Notes: generated from the letters alone by a model not told the origin. Shown: positions 40,930-54,297, counted from the stretch's first letter. The stretch is DNA of 64,000 bases from Palaemon carinicauda (GCF_036898095.1 NC_090739.1:63554630-63618629), one strand, 5' to 3'. Numbers and translations are program-made.

Positions 40930-42210
40930 CGTGTGTTGTAATCTAACATTTCCAGTGTCATTGCCACATTTTATTAAATATGTCTAACTGAAACTATATT
41001 GAAAGGTGTGCGAGGACCATGCTGCGCATTTATTCCTATTGTATTTAATTTAGGTTTCCATTAAATCCTATTGTTTTTCTTGACATTCTATTAGTATTAT
41101 TCGTAGTCTGTTTTTTTTATTTGCTTGTGTACACGCACTCTTATGCTAATGTATTTTATTTAGTTGATGAATGATCCAGCTAGAGAAAGACCCAAGGGAG
41201 CATTGAATATGGGACTTAGATAAGCAGTCTTGTTGCGTAACCTTATCAGTAGCCGTAGTAAGATGTCATATCAGATAAGATGTTCAGTCACCGGTTGGTG
41301 GCCCCCAGGTTATTTCTATTATTGCGAATTACTTATACGATCATTTTGTATCAAATAAAACTGTGGCCAAGATTCCTGTATACTTATCTATAATATTTCT
41401 ATTCCGAATTATTTATAACCTGCGAACATTTTATGTAACATGAAACTTTTGCCAATAAAATCCTAGTCGAGATTACCGAAGAGAAGTACATTTGAACGAA
41501 TGTAGTTTCAATCGAACAAATGTATACTAACAAGCATAATTAAAGTACCACTTAAGTAATAGAGAGGTCAAAAGGCAAGTGTAGTTAGCAGTTTAATTAC
41601 AAACTCCTTTTAAGTTGTAGCACTGACAACGTTAACGCTGCATTGATAACTTGGGGCAGCTTTTGTAATAAACATAATAAGAGGAGATTATGCTGCATAA
41701 GAACCATTGTTAACTGACAAGGTATTTGCTCTATCATAACGTTTGTGTGAAAAAAGTTTTATTTCCGGTATTAATGTTAGCCAAGAATTGAACTGGCCTT
41801 TTTTCTTAGGAAAGTTTAGATTTTAAGTAATGGATGTGGCAAAGTCATGGAATGATTTGTCAGTTGCATGGAGGAGTTTGTTCACCCCTTCTTCATTGGG
41901 ACCTCTTTAGGCTAAACGCCATCGTAGCCAATCCCAATTCATCAACTTCAACAGTATTCTTCCTCTTGAGTAGTATTCAAGACAATTGGCATGGTCTCTA
42001 CTGTTGTTTTTGTTTGGTTTTGCCCATTTGGGCAGCGTTATGAAACTAAAGAAACGAGTGTTCCACCTGACTAATATCTCTGGAAAACTAGGTAAAGAGC
42101 TGTATTAATATCTGAGACGTTTTGGAGTAGCAGTGCTGCCGTTTGATTGGTGAAGAACGAAAATAATAATATTCAAAATTTATATATTCTTCGACCCTTA
42201 TTCGTAGGCT
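40930..42210. other. Intron, nothing recognised
   Basis: No supported gene, RNA or mobile element. Confidence 0.5.
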
Positions 42211-42214
42211 AGAG

Positions 42215-42300
42215 TTGAAGCTGGCTAGTAAAGAGGTAACACGTTCGCCTAGCATTCGCATGTCGGTAAATCGATCCCAGTCTGGGGTGGTTATCACTTG
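42215..42300 (+). mobile_element. tRNA-like SINE head, plus strand
   Basis: An A-box-like TGGCTAGTAAAGAGG (42222-42236) and a B-box-like GGTAAATCGATCCC (42265-42278) are spaced as in a tRNA gene. The following CCCAGTCTGGGG matches the region next to the B-box of the SINE at 14.8-15.1 kb. The intervening bases do not form a convincing cloverleaf, so it is a SINE head and not a functional tRNA. Confidence 0.5.
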
Positions 42301-42789
42301 TTTGGCATCCAAGGGGAGGGGGGTGGGGTGGAGTGTTTTGCTTCCCTGGCTGACGTTCTGATGAGCATTTCTTCAGATGATTCAAACATTTGATTTTTAA
42401 CCAAGAATCAGCCACAAGGAGAGAGTGATCCTAGATGCCAGCATTGAGTGAGAGTTTTATTGCATGATGACTAGGTTACGCAATTGTTTCAAGGAAGTGC
42501 CTCCTCATTGTAGTCTTTATCAAGCAGATTATTTTCATCTTGTCTTGCCATCTCTGTTGAGGGAGGAATCAACTGGGTTTGTTGTCTAGGGAACTGACTG
42601 TCACTTTGGGTGTCGCAAGCAGCGTATGCGATGTAGTTGGATTGTTTTTAGTTTCAGTTGTGTGATGATCGTGTGTTTGTATATATATTTGCGTGTTTTT
42701 TTTCCACTAATGCATGTAACTGGTACTTTCAAATTGTAAGCCCCAAATGGTGTTTTAAGGTTAATATAGAATTCAGTCTGGGGAATTCT

Positions 42790-43085
42790 CTCTCAAAGGG
42801 AAAATCGTAAGTGCATTTACCCGAGACAGGATTCGAATGTATGTCTCTGAATCAATAAAAAAAACTAACATTTAACTTATCTGGACTGTGCAATTTCAAA
42901 GTAGGGGGGATTCGATATTTGAAAACGTGGTATTTGAAATTTATATATAGTACTTGTAATATGCAAATTAAAGTTTCTCGACACCATTTTCTTGATGCCT
43001 CATGCTATGATCTGTAGTACTCTTGCTTACTAAATTGTAAGAATGGCGGTTCAACTCCGGTGCTACGATGGGCAGAAAGACCCAT
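42790..43085. mobile_element. Two B-box-like SINE scraps
   Basis: On the minus strand, ATTCGAATCCTGTCTCGGG (about 42,818-42,840) looks like a B-box followed by an acceptor-like stem. On the plus strand, GCGGTTCAACTCCGG (about 43,047-43,061) is a second one. Both lack recognisable A-boxes and clear ends; weak. Confidence 0.3.
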
Positions 43086-43661
43086 TTCGTTCATCCATAT
43101 TGGTTCCTTGATTAAATTTGATAATGTACAGTACTTGGCAGTAAGAACACAACAATTAGAAGTGTGTTTTGAGTTCTACGATTTAATTTAGTCCATTCAT
43201 CCTTTTCACTTAGTCGCCTTATAGTTATTTTTAGTCTACAGTAGTTGGTAGTATAGTTTCATGTCCTTGTTGTTTCAAGTGTTCCTAATGTTGAGCGTAT
43301 GTACACTACATGCAAGAGCTGGAATGTTAAGCTTATGCATCTGTGATATGTATACATTATACATTTTTCTTCTTGACCATCACATCATTGCACGCAACAC
43401 TTGCAACTACCCAATTACATCGTATGCAATGCTTGCAACACCAAAATGACATGCCACTTTCCTTGCCACAACTAGACGATGTCTGGGACCGAGTAATAAT
43501 ACCAGACTACCGCTCACAAGTCTACCCAGCTGCAAAGGGTTATCAACATCTGCCGTGGCCAAGAATAAGGGCGTGGACCTTACAACCTCGCCCATGAAGG
43601 CAAGGAGAGGAACCATAATATGAAACACCAGAGTATACTCTGTATAGGCCAAGAAAGGGAT

Positions 43662-43663
43662 TT

Positions 43664-43724
<61 letters not shown>

Positions 43725-43725
43725 A
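43662..43725. repeat. (TA)n microsatellite with TATACA steps
   Basis: About 64 bases of alternating TA with two ATACATATATACA interruptions. Confidence 0.9.
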
Positions 43726-44720
43726 TAATGTGTGTATTAAAATCATGAGGCTAAATTTTGTTGTTTGGTTTTGGGGAAATGCCGGCTTCCTGAGGCGTGG
43801 TCTCATAGTTCTCGTCTAACTTCACGATGTCATGCCTCGGTTGATCAATATCTGTGCCACTTTTTCGTCTGCCACAATGTTGTTATGGCTCGATGCGTTA
43901 AGGTTGGAAGTCAAGTTGTGTTGGAAATAGTTTATTTTTCTATAATATCTTTACTATAGACCGCTCCTTGATTTAGCATCTGGTTGCATTCGGTCAATGC
44001 ATCAGACATCCAAATATTCCACTGTCGAAGCTTTTAAGTTAAAACTTTAGCATGAACATACCGCAAATATTCGGAGCAGACTCTAAGAATTCCTGGCTTG
44101 AATGTTGATAGTCTTGCAAAATAATCTTACTCAAGATCCAGTATTAGTAAAATTTGCATAATAAATGCATAGTTTATTTATTTCTCAAATACAATTCATG
44201 TTACCTCATTTCTTCCCAGTAGTTTCTAACCCGAATTTAGGCTTTGTAAGTTTTCATCTAACGTATTAATTTGATCTTGTAATGGAAGTTTGTATAGCTA
44301 GTTAATTCCTTTTTTTATTTAATACAATGGGAAAAGTACTGCGAACAGTGACACAGAAAGCCACACCCTTTCTCTCTACCAATCCTCTTTGAGGGATTTC
44401 TGAGCTGTAACAGGACACTGGCATCGTTACGCTCTAGTTCAAAGAATTTTAAATGTTTTTACATTATTTTAAAGCTATGTAAGAAAAATTATATATATAT
44501 ATAAAATTACTGTAATTACATTGTATCTAGAGGGAGAGTGGTTTTTACATTTAAACCGTAATTGATAAACATACGAAAGTAAAGAACCAAATATCTAGTG
44601 TAGTTTTTGTACACATACCGTAGTATTGCGAGTGACGTTTTCATAACCACTTAAGTTCCTTCACCCACTGCAGTAATTTTAAGTAATGGTCACAGCTGAG
44701 TCTTTTTGGTCGCATACAAT

Positions 44721-44724
<4 letters not shown>

Positions 44725-44775
<51 letters not shown>
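44725..44775 (+). repeat. (CT)n microsatellite
   Basis: 51 bases of uninterrupted CT on the + strand. Confidence 0.95.
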
Positions 44776-44779
<4 letters not shown>

Positions 44780-47700
44780 ATAGTCTGTTTAGCCTGTATT
44801 TCCAAATTTTGGTTTCACATTATCGGAGGGAATAGCTTAAAGGAAATCGAAGTTCTACCCTTTGAAAGCTTAAGCTTATGCATAGTTTCAGTATTAGGTC
44901 GTGGCATTACTATTCAGCATGGAAGTGTGTGGAGAGTTAGTCTATGAAATTGTTTCCCCTCTCCCTGGGTTACATTTCGGAGTAATAGGAGTTGTGATGA
45001 TGCATTCAGTTTCTTTAAAGGGGAAATGGACGTGTGGTGTAGATGATGATGCTTGCTTGTAAAGTCATGAAGTAATCATGCCTCTTGTGTTCTCGATAGC
45101 TTGGGAAGGATACACATACTCTCTCGTGCTAACATAATACTTTGGACAAAAAGTGGCTTTTTATGGTGATATGGTAGCTGCTGGACTTTTTAAACTCTAT
45201 TCCTTTTTTATGTAGCTGTAAGTTTCATGTTTAAACAATTTATACACAAAATTAATATGCATTAGAAACCTCTTGACTAATAATATAATCTAAATACTTT
45301 TGACAATTTTGATTTTCTCATGCTGAGGTTAATTCAGTATCCAGTTTTCTCTGCCTGACTCGAACTAAGCTTAAGAGATCTTAAAATCTATGACCTAAGA
45401 TCTTGCATGTGTTCGCAGACAGCCCTTTACAAAACAATAATGGCTTGACCTAAGGCTCCCTAGCCTCTACAAGCCTCTTAAGTGACAGTTGAAAACGTTG
45501 CTCGTGATTGGGATAGGATAAGAGGGGGGAATGAGGAAGGTGGGGGAGACAGGTGATTGTGTACGGGTCGTTATTTTTTGGGGGAAGGTGGGGTTTGATT
45601 CTGGCGTTGGATGTTTGTGGGGAGGGAAGGACGCTGCAGGTGTATTCCAGACACAGGATGTGCAGAGTTGCTGTTGAAGATGCTATCGTCGCAATGGAGT
45701 TTGGTCTTTTTTCCTATCGAGAAAGCGTCATTTGGGTCTTCCCTATCGGCACCCCATATTTTAAGTTATTTTCTCACCATATCAACAAATTTGTGCAATC
45801 TTCATTTCCTCCTAGTCTTGCGATAAATTTAGTCTACATATTCTTCTAATACAGTTTTCACCTTATGAATTTTCACTGCTGTCCCTAATATGAATATCGG
45901 TCCATGTTTCTTGTTTACTCGCTATAGTAGCTCATACCCTTAATGATGATCTTTAGTAAACTTTTATTTTGTACAGACTTTTTTATTTTGTACAGACTTT
46001 CCGGGGAAGTTTTCTTTTTAAACGGAATCTTATAACGGTTTTCTTTAGTACAAGCGCTGAATGACCTTGAAGGTCCCCTCGCTTGTGTTGTCCTCTGATT
46101 CCATATATCTATTCCCTCTTATGAAGTATAGTTTTCTTGATTTAAGATAGGACATTATAAAGTAGTAAGTACATTGTCTCTAGCCATATAAAACTCATTT
46201 AAAATTCTAGGTATGTAAATCTTGATTTCTAATTTAATTTTTAGTATCACAACCGGTTGGTTTCATTTTCATTAACGCTAGTAATTTCCATGTAGAGAAA
46301 AATTTAAGAAATTTTGGTGATCAGTCTATCCTGAATAGTTTTTTTCATTATTTTATTCAACCAAGTTTCCAGTACCTGTCTTAAACTGCTGACCTAATTT
46401 GTTGACGAAAACTTGCTGTTTGTTAAATTTGTATCCTTTAGCTGGATAATGATCTCAAACACTGTTGTTCAGTTATTTGCATAAACGGTACCACCCAGAA
46501 CGTAGTAATATAGATCTGCAGTTTATTCTGGCACCCCTTGTTCCCCATCAAAAGGGTCAATCAATAATACTGCATATAATTCTAATCTAAAAGTTTCATT
46601 CCTGTTTTGACAAAATTGTGGATTGATCTTTCCTGTTTAGTGGTTTAATCAGTGGAACTTCATATGTTCAGAACTGTGTTGCAAAGGATTTTTAAGTTAA
46701 ATATGTTCGTTTCATTTCATAGTTTATGGATGATATCTATTTAACATTTGTTATTGATCTTAATAGATTATATATATATATTTACCATATGTTGATTATA
46801 TAATGTTACTGATCTTAATAGATTATATATGTTTATTTCCCCTATTGTTAATTATATAATTTTATATATGTGTGCGTGCATGTATGCATTATTTTCTATT
46901 TCTCATTTATAGTTCATTTGTTAGTTCTCTTATTTTCTTACCACACTATAGGCTAGTATCCTTGTTTGGAATCCTTGGGCCCATAGCATCCTGGTTTTCT
47001 ACTACGGTTGTAGCCTGGCTAGTATTAATAATCGTAATTATTTCACTCTTCATGCGTGGGCACATGCTTCTACTCTCATGATTAAGGATTTTGAACATCA
47101 AGAATACCACTTTGTTCGAGACATATTTTGTAGGATACTGAACTTTTTGTGTGGAATTGTGTAGCAGACGAAACCTTTTTGACCGTAATTTATGAAGCGG
47201 CCTATCTAAGATATGAGAGCAGTTCCCTAGGCCTGTTCTGATAGCTGTTTCAGGGTGTTTGTGTGTTGGTTTTCATTATCTTGCCTTGGTTATGCGAGTG
47301 GTCTTTTTATCTAAAGATTTTGATTTACTCATCAACGCGAAAGTTAGTCATTCAACTAATTAAATATTTTAAATATAATGAATATATACATATCACAGCA
47401 ATTTGTTGTAGGTACCCGGTCATGCCATGTGGGTAAAATCGTGACCAGTTTCCCAAATTAAGATTTTTGTCTTTTCATCTAATGGTGGGTCCTTGGGATT
47501 TTATCTTCTCTTGGTGAGGAATTTTTGATCTAATGAAAGTTTTTTTCTTTAATAAAGCTGTGATGTACAAATCAAGCATGATTGTTTGGAGTTTTTATTT
47601 ATTAATATCATATATTTTTTTACTTTTGTTTTGTAGTCATTTGTAGAGCAAAGATTAAGTTACCTTTAAACAGGAGTATAGATCTGTTAGTGGCTGTTTG

Positions 47701-48004
47701 TTTTAATAATCTCCCCCGGCCTTGACCTCATACGATGCGACAACAGGGAGGAAAACAGAATATAGTTAATTTGCTGGCAAAATGCCAAACAATCCTTCCC
47801 TTCCCCACCCCTTCCCCATCCCACCCCCACCCCCTTCCCCAGTTCTCTCACTAAAATGTATTCGGAGACTTGCGTGCCGCAGTGTTGGTGGCGCTGGCTT
47901 TGGTGGAGATCGATGGCTGGAACTATAACCTCTCCCTCTTTTGCTTGCGCCACTCTCCCTCACCTTCGTCTGGTCTGTCTCATGGCGGCAGGGGGCTTCA
48001 AGCC

Positions 48005-48007
<3 letters not shown>
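44776..48007. other. Intron, mostly featureless
   Basis: No gene. Near 46,052-46,085 the text CAAGCGCTGAATGACCTTGA then AGGTCCC resembles the 3' tail of the LINE family at 28.8 kb (a solo relic). A short direct repeat TTTTATTTTGTACAGACTT occurs twice at about 45,964 and 45,983. GATCTTAATAGATTATATAT occurs twice near 46,757 and 46,812. A C-rich run (GGGG on minus) lies at 47,800-47,840. Confidence 0.5.

Positions 48008-48046
<39 letters not shown>
48008..48046 (+). repeat. (CT)n microsatellite
   Basis: 39 bases of CT on the + strand. Confidence 0.95.
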
Positions 48047-48048
<2 letters not shown>

Positions 48049-48825
48049 CATAACTAGGATTTTTGTTGATATAAATGCCGAATGGTAGGAATATTATAAC
48101 TATTTTTTTATCAATGTAAGTTGAGCAATATAAACCATTTTTTTTATTTCTGTTGATATGGACTTGTCATTTTAACATGTATTTTCACATAGTCATTTAT
48201 GATAGACCTTTCAAATTGCATATTTTTATTATATTGGAAAGTTATTTTCAGTTTATATCCAAAATATATGTTCTGACACAGAAGTAAACTTGTGTGAAAA
48301 TGCGTTTAATAATATTAGATTTCAGAAAGGTCACAATGTATTTATTTTATTTTTTAGTGATGGGACATAAACATGCACAAAATGTGGTGTTCATGCCCAA
48401 TCCAGTAACACGCACACTATGTAGACTATGGAAGACTATAACGTCATTAGTTTATAAAATATACTGCCGATCTATGCATGCATTGATTTTCGTAAACCAC
48501 TTGCATCTGCAGTTAAAAGCTGAACGCAAGTTTTTTTTTTTTTTTCACAACCCAGATGAGATTAGATATTTAAAATCTGAAGTTTCATAGTTTTATTGCT
48601 TGGTTTGGTAATTATGTAATATTATTGATTTTTTTATGAGTAATGTATAGAGAATACGAATAATACAGCACATGGAATAATGCAAATATTTAAAAGACGA
48701 AATAATTACGTGTACTGTACGTTATCAGTAACATGTTGATTAGAAGCCAGTCATTTGTTATTTTTTTTAAAGAAACCAGATATATTTGTAGGTATTATTC
48801 GATAGAACTAATATTAAAGGTCTGG

Positions 48826-48827
<2 letters not shown>

Positions 48828-48870
<43 letters not shown>
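48828..48870 (+). repeat. (CT)n microsatellite
   Basis: 43 bases of CT, followed by GTGTGCGTGCGCGCACG, an alternating purine-pyrimidine run that could adopt Z-DNA. Confidence 0.95.
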
Positions 48871-48875
<5 letters not shown>

Positions 48876-49310
48876 CGTGCGCGCACGCTTGCAGCATGCT
48901 TGGCGTCAACGTTTTTCCATAGTGCAATGCGGTATTTATATATTTTTTAGATGAATTTCGGCTGTCGTAATAGCATTTGATCTTGTAAAAGATTTTTTTA
49001 CATCAAAACTGCTCTACAATACTGAAAATCCCTATGAATTTTGATTGGAACAAAGGTACTGAAAGGTCCTATAACGCCTTCGGGAAGGTAAAACTTTTTA
49101 ACTATCCAAGTAGACCGGTAAAAACAAAGCTGTTAGTCACTGGTTTTGGTACGAAAAAAGGAAAAGTTGCTAATCAATATTCAACGAGGGTTAGGGATGT
49201 TCACTTTCAATGGCAAGACAAGTAAGTAGCTGACCAGAATATTAAGTGGCTGGGAATTTTTACTGGGTGACTATGCATTTGAAGGCATTTTTATTTTTTG
49301 CAAAAGCGAA

Positions 49311-49312
<2 letters not shown>

Positions 49313-49358
<46 letters not shown>
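49313..49358 (+). repeat. (CT)n microsatellite, first of a pair
   Basis: 46 bases of CT, 78 bases before a second CT tract in the same orientation. Confidence 0.95.
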
Positions 49359-49361
<3 letters not shown>

Positions 49362-49433
49362 ACTTCTAGACTGCTGTTCCTCGTGGTGGCGTCTCGTTGG
49401 GAACTTTTGGTGATCGATAAAACGACATTTGGA

Positions 49434-49436
<3 letters not shown>

Positions 49437-49478
<42 letters not shown>
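49437..49478 (+). repeat. (CT)n microsatellite, second of a pair
   Basis: 42 bases of CT. The two tracts bracket 78 bases of unique sequence; the RERERE frame across them on the minus strand is an artefact. Confidence 0.95.
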
Positions 49479-49480
<2 letters not shown>

Positions 49481-50076
49481 AGAAGCCCCGTAATCGCAAG
49501 GGCCTTATCTTCACTCCTTTTCGTAGTTTTAATTTTGCTTAAGGCTACTTATTCTGGTCCTATGCTGTAGGGAACACTACTCTTTACACGGCATTTCGTA
49601 ATTCATTTTATCGTATACATTTGAAAGCATTCAGCACTTCACACCTTATATGGCTCGTTTACTGTCAATAACACATCATCAAACCACTTAAAAAACAAAG
49701 CCTACAGTTCCCTCTCGACAGCCTTAATATCTTAAGTCTTTCGGGTGTTTAGTGGGAGCTTATTGTATAATCTTGGGACCATATATTGTTAAGCTCTAGT
49801 ACCTACAATAGACATATATACAGTATATATGTTTCAATAATATAAAATCATGTGTAACTTTTCCTCACGATTTTTTTAGGCTTCGTAAGGTGTCTCTTGT
49901 ATGTGGTTCTCTGGAAGATTGTTTTTCCTATTGTAGTGCATACCGTTTTGTGTGTTTTTACTAGTAGATTCCGGTTACCAATTAATTAACAGAAATTATC
50001 ACTGCAAGATTTGAGGTCCTACCATACTGTTAATTGTAGACTCCAGCATTGCGTTTTGAAATAGGGTATAACAAAT

Positions 50077-50117
<41 letters not shown>

Positions 50118-51000
50118 GCTAAGTCAATTACAAGTTTTTCTCTAAGGAGCCCCCTCCCCCTCAAGCATTGCGTAACCGAAACGCCGTTTTTCATCAGATT
50201 GTTACATAACTGGCTGTACTCTGATGCATAGGAGACGTTTTCCTAATAGCTGCACTATTGATTGCAGGGACCGAATTTTGCTTGTGGTGCTGATTTTGTA
50301 GCATTTGATTGTATTGCGAATGACGGAATGTTGTCATTACACAGTAGGTATTTTGGCTTGCAAGTTGAATGCCTAGACGAATTTCTCGAAGCGTTAATGT
50401 TGAAGCTAGTGTGGTTTTGCTTTTCCTAAAGAGCCAGCTTATTTTTATAGGAAGCAGATTTATTCAATGTTTATAGGAAGGCGAGTGAACTTTTATAACG
50501 ACTGTTTGAAACTGGATTTACCAGTTTCATAAGAATTCTCCGGCTTTCCTTACTGAGGAGGAAAGCTTGTTCTACAATCGTATCACTTCTCCTTATCTGC
50601 TGATCTTATCCGTTGTTCTCAAGGCCACTGAATTTAGAACTTGTTTTGGGGGTATTTACTCAAATATATTTGTTTGATTGGATCTTGAGTATCTTGTACG
50701 TAAGGGCTGTCGCAGTTTTCTTCAGTACTTTCTCATTATATGTGGCTTGAGGTGGCCGGATGACATTGATTATAAGCTTGGATCATATTTTATTTTGCGT
50801 GTTTGGAGTCGGCACAGTTTTACAACCTTTCACGGCTTCTAGAATGCCAAGAAGTTAATTCAGTTGCCGTGTTCCCATATATTTGAGTTTGCTCAAGTTT
50901 ATATAAATTTAAGGTTCTGGGTTACATTGGTTGCCAGCCTCTTATTTGTTTTAAGTTTTTTTTTATAACTGAGTGGCTCTGATAAACATATAGAACTTTT

Positions 51001-51003
<3 letters not shown>
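49479..51003. other. Intron with a short (CA)n(TA)n microsatellite
   Basis: The only defined feature is a CA run turning into TA at 50077-50117. Nothing else was recognised. Confidence 0.5.

Positions 51004-51048
<45 letters not shown>
51004..51048 (+). repeat. (CT)n microsatellite
   Basis: 45 bases of CT on the + strand. Confidence 0.95.
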
Positions 51049-51052
<4 letters not shown>

Positions 51053-51208
51053 TAAGTTAGTAGTCTTGGTAATGTCTTTTCACTCATGTTACTATGAAAG
51101 TTGTCGGTTGTCGCATAGATAATTTTCCTGTTATTCGGAAGTGTTAGGCTGCTAGGTGGGTTGCCGGCTCCCCTCCCCCGTTTTACAGATGTAATAGAAC
51201 TTACTACT

Positions 51209-51400
51209 CGTGTCTGTGCGCGCGGGTCTACACCGCTTCTTCCAAGCTCGAGTCTCTCCCCTCTCGGGTTCCCTATTGGTTGATTTCCTGTCAGTTCCTT
51301 AGATTCCATGACGTCACACACAAAGGCGCTGTTCCGATTGGCCACGGCTTAGAAGTTGTGTCACGTCTGTGTCAGCCAATCGCAGTATTGCACAGCTGCA
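51209..51400. promoter_or_regulatory. Promoter-like cluster: CRE plus three CCAAT boxes
   Basis: Within about 110 bases there are ATTGG (51275-51279), a perfect palindromic CRE TGACGTCA (51309-51316), ATTGG (51337-51341) and CCAAT (51376-51380). A GC-rich CpG-containing stretch (TGTGCGCGCGGG, about 51,216) precedes them. The composition stands out from the surrounding AT-rich intron. CRE and CCAAT boxes are bound by CREB/ATF and NF-Y in animals. It could be an additional promoter or enhancer of the pump gene, 4 kb before common exon 2, but I found no matching first exon downstream. Confidence 0.4.
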
Positions 51401-51660
51401 TTGGAAACTGATGTGGGAATCCTTTAAAGATTTTTTTTCAGTATGTTTGAATATTCTATTTGAATTTTGTTTGAAGGGAAACATTTCTTTTTAGATTTTA
51501 CGCACAATATTTTATTGGTGATATTATCATACTTTTAAAAACAGGCCAGTACATTGACTTCACCGGTTTGATATTTCTTTTAAAGTATATTGGTTCCGTT
51601 ATTGGGGATATGTTACTCCAGAGATGGACATACTATTTATTACTAAGCTTTATTCGCATG

Positions 51661-51662
<2 letters not shown>

Positions 51663-51700
<38 letters not shown>
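51663..51700 (+). repeat. (CT)n microsatellite
   Basis: 38 bases of CT on the + strand. Confidence 0.95.
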
Positions 51701-51703
<3 letters not shown>

Positions 51704-52016
51704 AATGGTTCCATAGAGCGTTTTTTTTTCTCATTCAAATGTTTTATCCTAATATGGTCATGTATGCAATACCAATACAGAATTTGATCATCCATGTTTT
51801 ATCACAATTTTTATTACCTCGCTGACTTAGATTGGCTACACTGTAATGAGTGTCACCTCCTTCAGTTTATTATATAGGTAAAGGTAGCTTTAACGTGTTT
51901 GTTTTTACGGAAAGCTAGATATTTCAGTATATTTTCATTGGCGGAATCTAATCTAGTAGGCGTTGTTGAAAGTATTGACGGGTCTATTAGATGACTAATA
52001 ATTTTAGAGAATTTTA

Positions 52017-52102
52017 TTTCTTTTGTGTGTATATTTTTATACTGTCTGCAGTGTGACTGATTTCTTTTGTGTGTATATTTTTATACTTCTGCAGTGTGAC
52101 TG
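52017..52102 (+). repeat. Tandem duplication of about 43 bp
   Basis: Two adjacent copies share TTTCTTTTGTGTGTATATTT, TTATACT and CTGCAGTGTGACTG; the second lacks two bases (GT). Confidence 0.8.
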
Positions 52103-52532
52103 CTTTATCCTTTTATAGTGTAATACATTATAGTTGATGTGACTATTTTAGCCTTTAATATTCCGTGATTGTGGCCCGTAGTTTGAAATTATTATAAACA
52201 CCTGGAAACAGTAACGGGAATTATTTTTATCACTGTCTATATTGTACATGAACACCAAAGGGTTTGATTAGTTTTCCTCTAAGCCAAGGAAGGTGTTGGT
52301 TTGTAATGAGACCTCGCTACTATTAGGGAAGCCTTATAAACTAGTGACAGTTCTACTTTTGTGTAAAGAGAACAAAGATTTTGTCATTTCCCTCATCATT
52401 TGTAGCAAAAGACCGTTGCTTGAATTTGAAGTAGTTATATTAGATTTAATGAAAAATCATGCCAAAGTGAGCTACATATGGGATTGCTAGTGAACTGTTG
52501 GGTCACTGTTAAGATGAAAGTTATGATTTGAG

Positions 52533-52575
<43 letters not shown>
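52533..52575. repeat. (ATT)n microsatellite
   Basis: About 14 units, directly abutting a SINE-like repeat. Confidence 0.95.
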
Positions 52576-52577
<2 letters not shown>

Positions 52578-52920
52578 ATGCTAAGCTACAACCCTAGTTG
52601 GAAAAGAAGGATGCTATAAGCCCAGGGGCCCCAACAGGGAAAATAAAACGGTGAAGATAGAAAACGAGGAAAAATAAAATATTTTAAGAACATTAACAAC
52701 ATTAGAATAATTATAAATTTTAAAAACTTTAACAAGAGGAAGAGAAACTATATAGAACAGTGTGCCCGAGTGAACCCTCAAGCAAAAGAACTCTAACCCA
52801 AGACTGGAAGACCATGGTACAGAGGCTTTGGCATTACCCAAGACTAGAGAACAATGGTTTGATTTTGGAGTGGTGTCCTCCTTACTAGAAGAGCTGCGTA
52901 CCATAGTTTAAGAGTCTCTT
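52576..52920. mobile_element. Penaeid-type dispersed repeat (GCTAAGCTACAACCCTAGTTGG)
   Basis: I recognise the start (GCTAAGCTACAACCCTAGTT, then AAGCCCAGGGGCCCCAACAG) and the later blocks CAGTGTGCCCGAGTGAACCC, ACCATGGTACAGAGGC and GAGCTGCGTACCATAG as a very common shrimp genomic repeat. The neighbouring ATT run is likely its tail-associated microsatellite. No coding capacity. This is the strongest single hint that the organism is a penaeid-type shrimp. Confidence 0.7.
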
Positions 52921-53286
52921 TTACCCTGGATAGTTCCCCCCCCCCCTATTTAAATACTGAAAATGGGTAAACATCTGACATTGTAATATCCTGCTGTGGA
53001 GGAACCAATCAGTATATTATATTACTGTACCTTTCTATTTCATCCCCCAAAATATACTATTGGTACAGTATCTAGCAACTGTCTTCTTAGGCTTTTTATA
53101 CTGTTGCTAGTGTACCCGAGCCGTCAAAATATTTAGATATGCACACGCACAAACTTTCCCCCTTTCTTACCTACAACCTGCTGGTTCGTCAATTTGTGGG
53201 AGATTGTGGTTTCCGAGTGTATCTCTTTGGGGTACCCCCTCTGACTATGGTTTAACTACTCTCTACCCCAGAGCATGACAGGAAAG

Positions 53287-53288
<2 letters not shown>

Positions 53289-53320
<32 letters not shown>
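53289..53320. repeat. (TA)n microsatellite
   Basis: 32 bases of TA. Confidence 0.9.
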
Positions 53321-53323
<3 letters not shown>

Positions 53324-54297
53324 TGTATGTGTGTGTTACATAGCGCAGTATCTTTTCTGTGACATCACCGCCAGGAATTTTTTTTTAATTGAGACCTAAC
53401 CTTGGAAACGGGCGGCCTTCGGTCAGATTTTGCTCTTAGCGTTTTGAAAAACTAGTGGAGCTTTCTTTACCTTGCAGGAAATAGTATATTTTGAATGGCC
53501 ATATGTAACCTCAAGGTTAAACGTGCCAAAAAAGATTTATATCTTAATTGTAATTAAACCCAGCCAAAACAAAGAAAATCAAATACACTTGAGAGAGAGA
53601 TGGTACAGGTAGGCTACTAGTGGTGTCCCACAGGTAATCATACACTGTAGATTGAAAGTTCGGAAGGGACTCTTAAAAGTATTTAATGAATAACATACCC
53701 ATATCTTGATGGCAACATAAAAATTTAGTGACTGAAACTAGGGCTGGAATTACATTCATCAATGTTATTGTAGCAGTTACTTTTTAGACTTCCCTGCAAT
53801 AACTGACAAAAACTGAAGTATTTACAGAAGTCTGGTATTTTTCATTTTTTTTTTACTGTATCTATTTTTTATAAGATTTCAGCATTTGTGAACCTGTTAT
53901 ACACTCTTAAAGATTTTATAAGTTAAAACCTACTTTTACTGTAGACACGTCCTACACAAGTTGAAAGAAAATAAAATCGGACCCCTCGCCATTGAAAAAT
54001 ACATAAACTCCGTCCTTACGATTTAAGTAGCTTTTCCCTTACCATGTCAAGGAATTTCTACTTCGCTATACTGTAGTGAGATGCTAGAGTTCACTGCCCT
54101 AAATTTTAGAGGGTACAAAAAGTTTTTATTTTCTTCCATCGTAAGGTTTGAAGGTAATTAGAAATTTCAGGTAAAAATGCTACCCCCCCCCCCCAAAAAT
54201 GCAGAATGACATCTCAGACTAAAGCAGTAGAAGCAAACTGGGCAGTGTGGGATACTGAATACTGCAGTTTTTCTTGAGGGATCCTGTGGTCTGACAG

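Noticed and set aside
43407..43700. Minus-strand 97-residue frame (VPLLAFMGEVVRSTPLF)
   Set aside because: The text looks like a familiar noncoding shrimp dispersed repeat, and the frame runs into a TA microsatellite. I could not define ends well enough to call it as an element.
49034..49225. 63-residue + frame (NFDWNKGTERSYNAFGKVKL)
   Set aside because: Looks protein-like in composition but is short, isolated, and has no motif or splice context that I can support.
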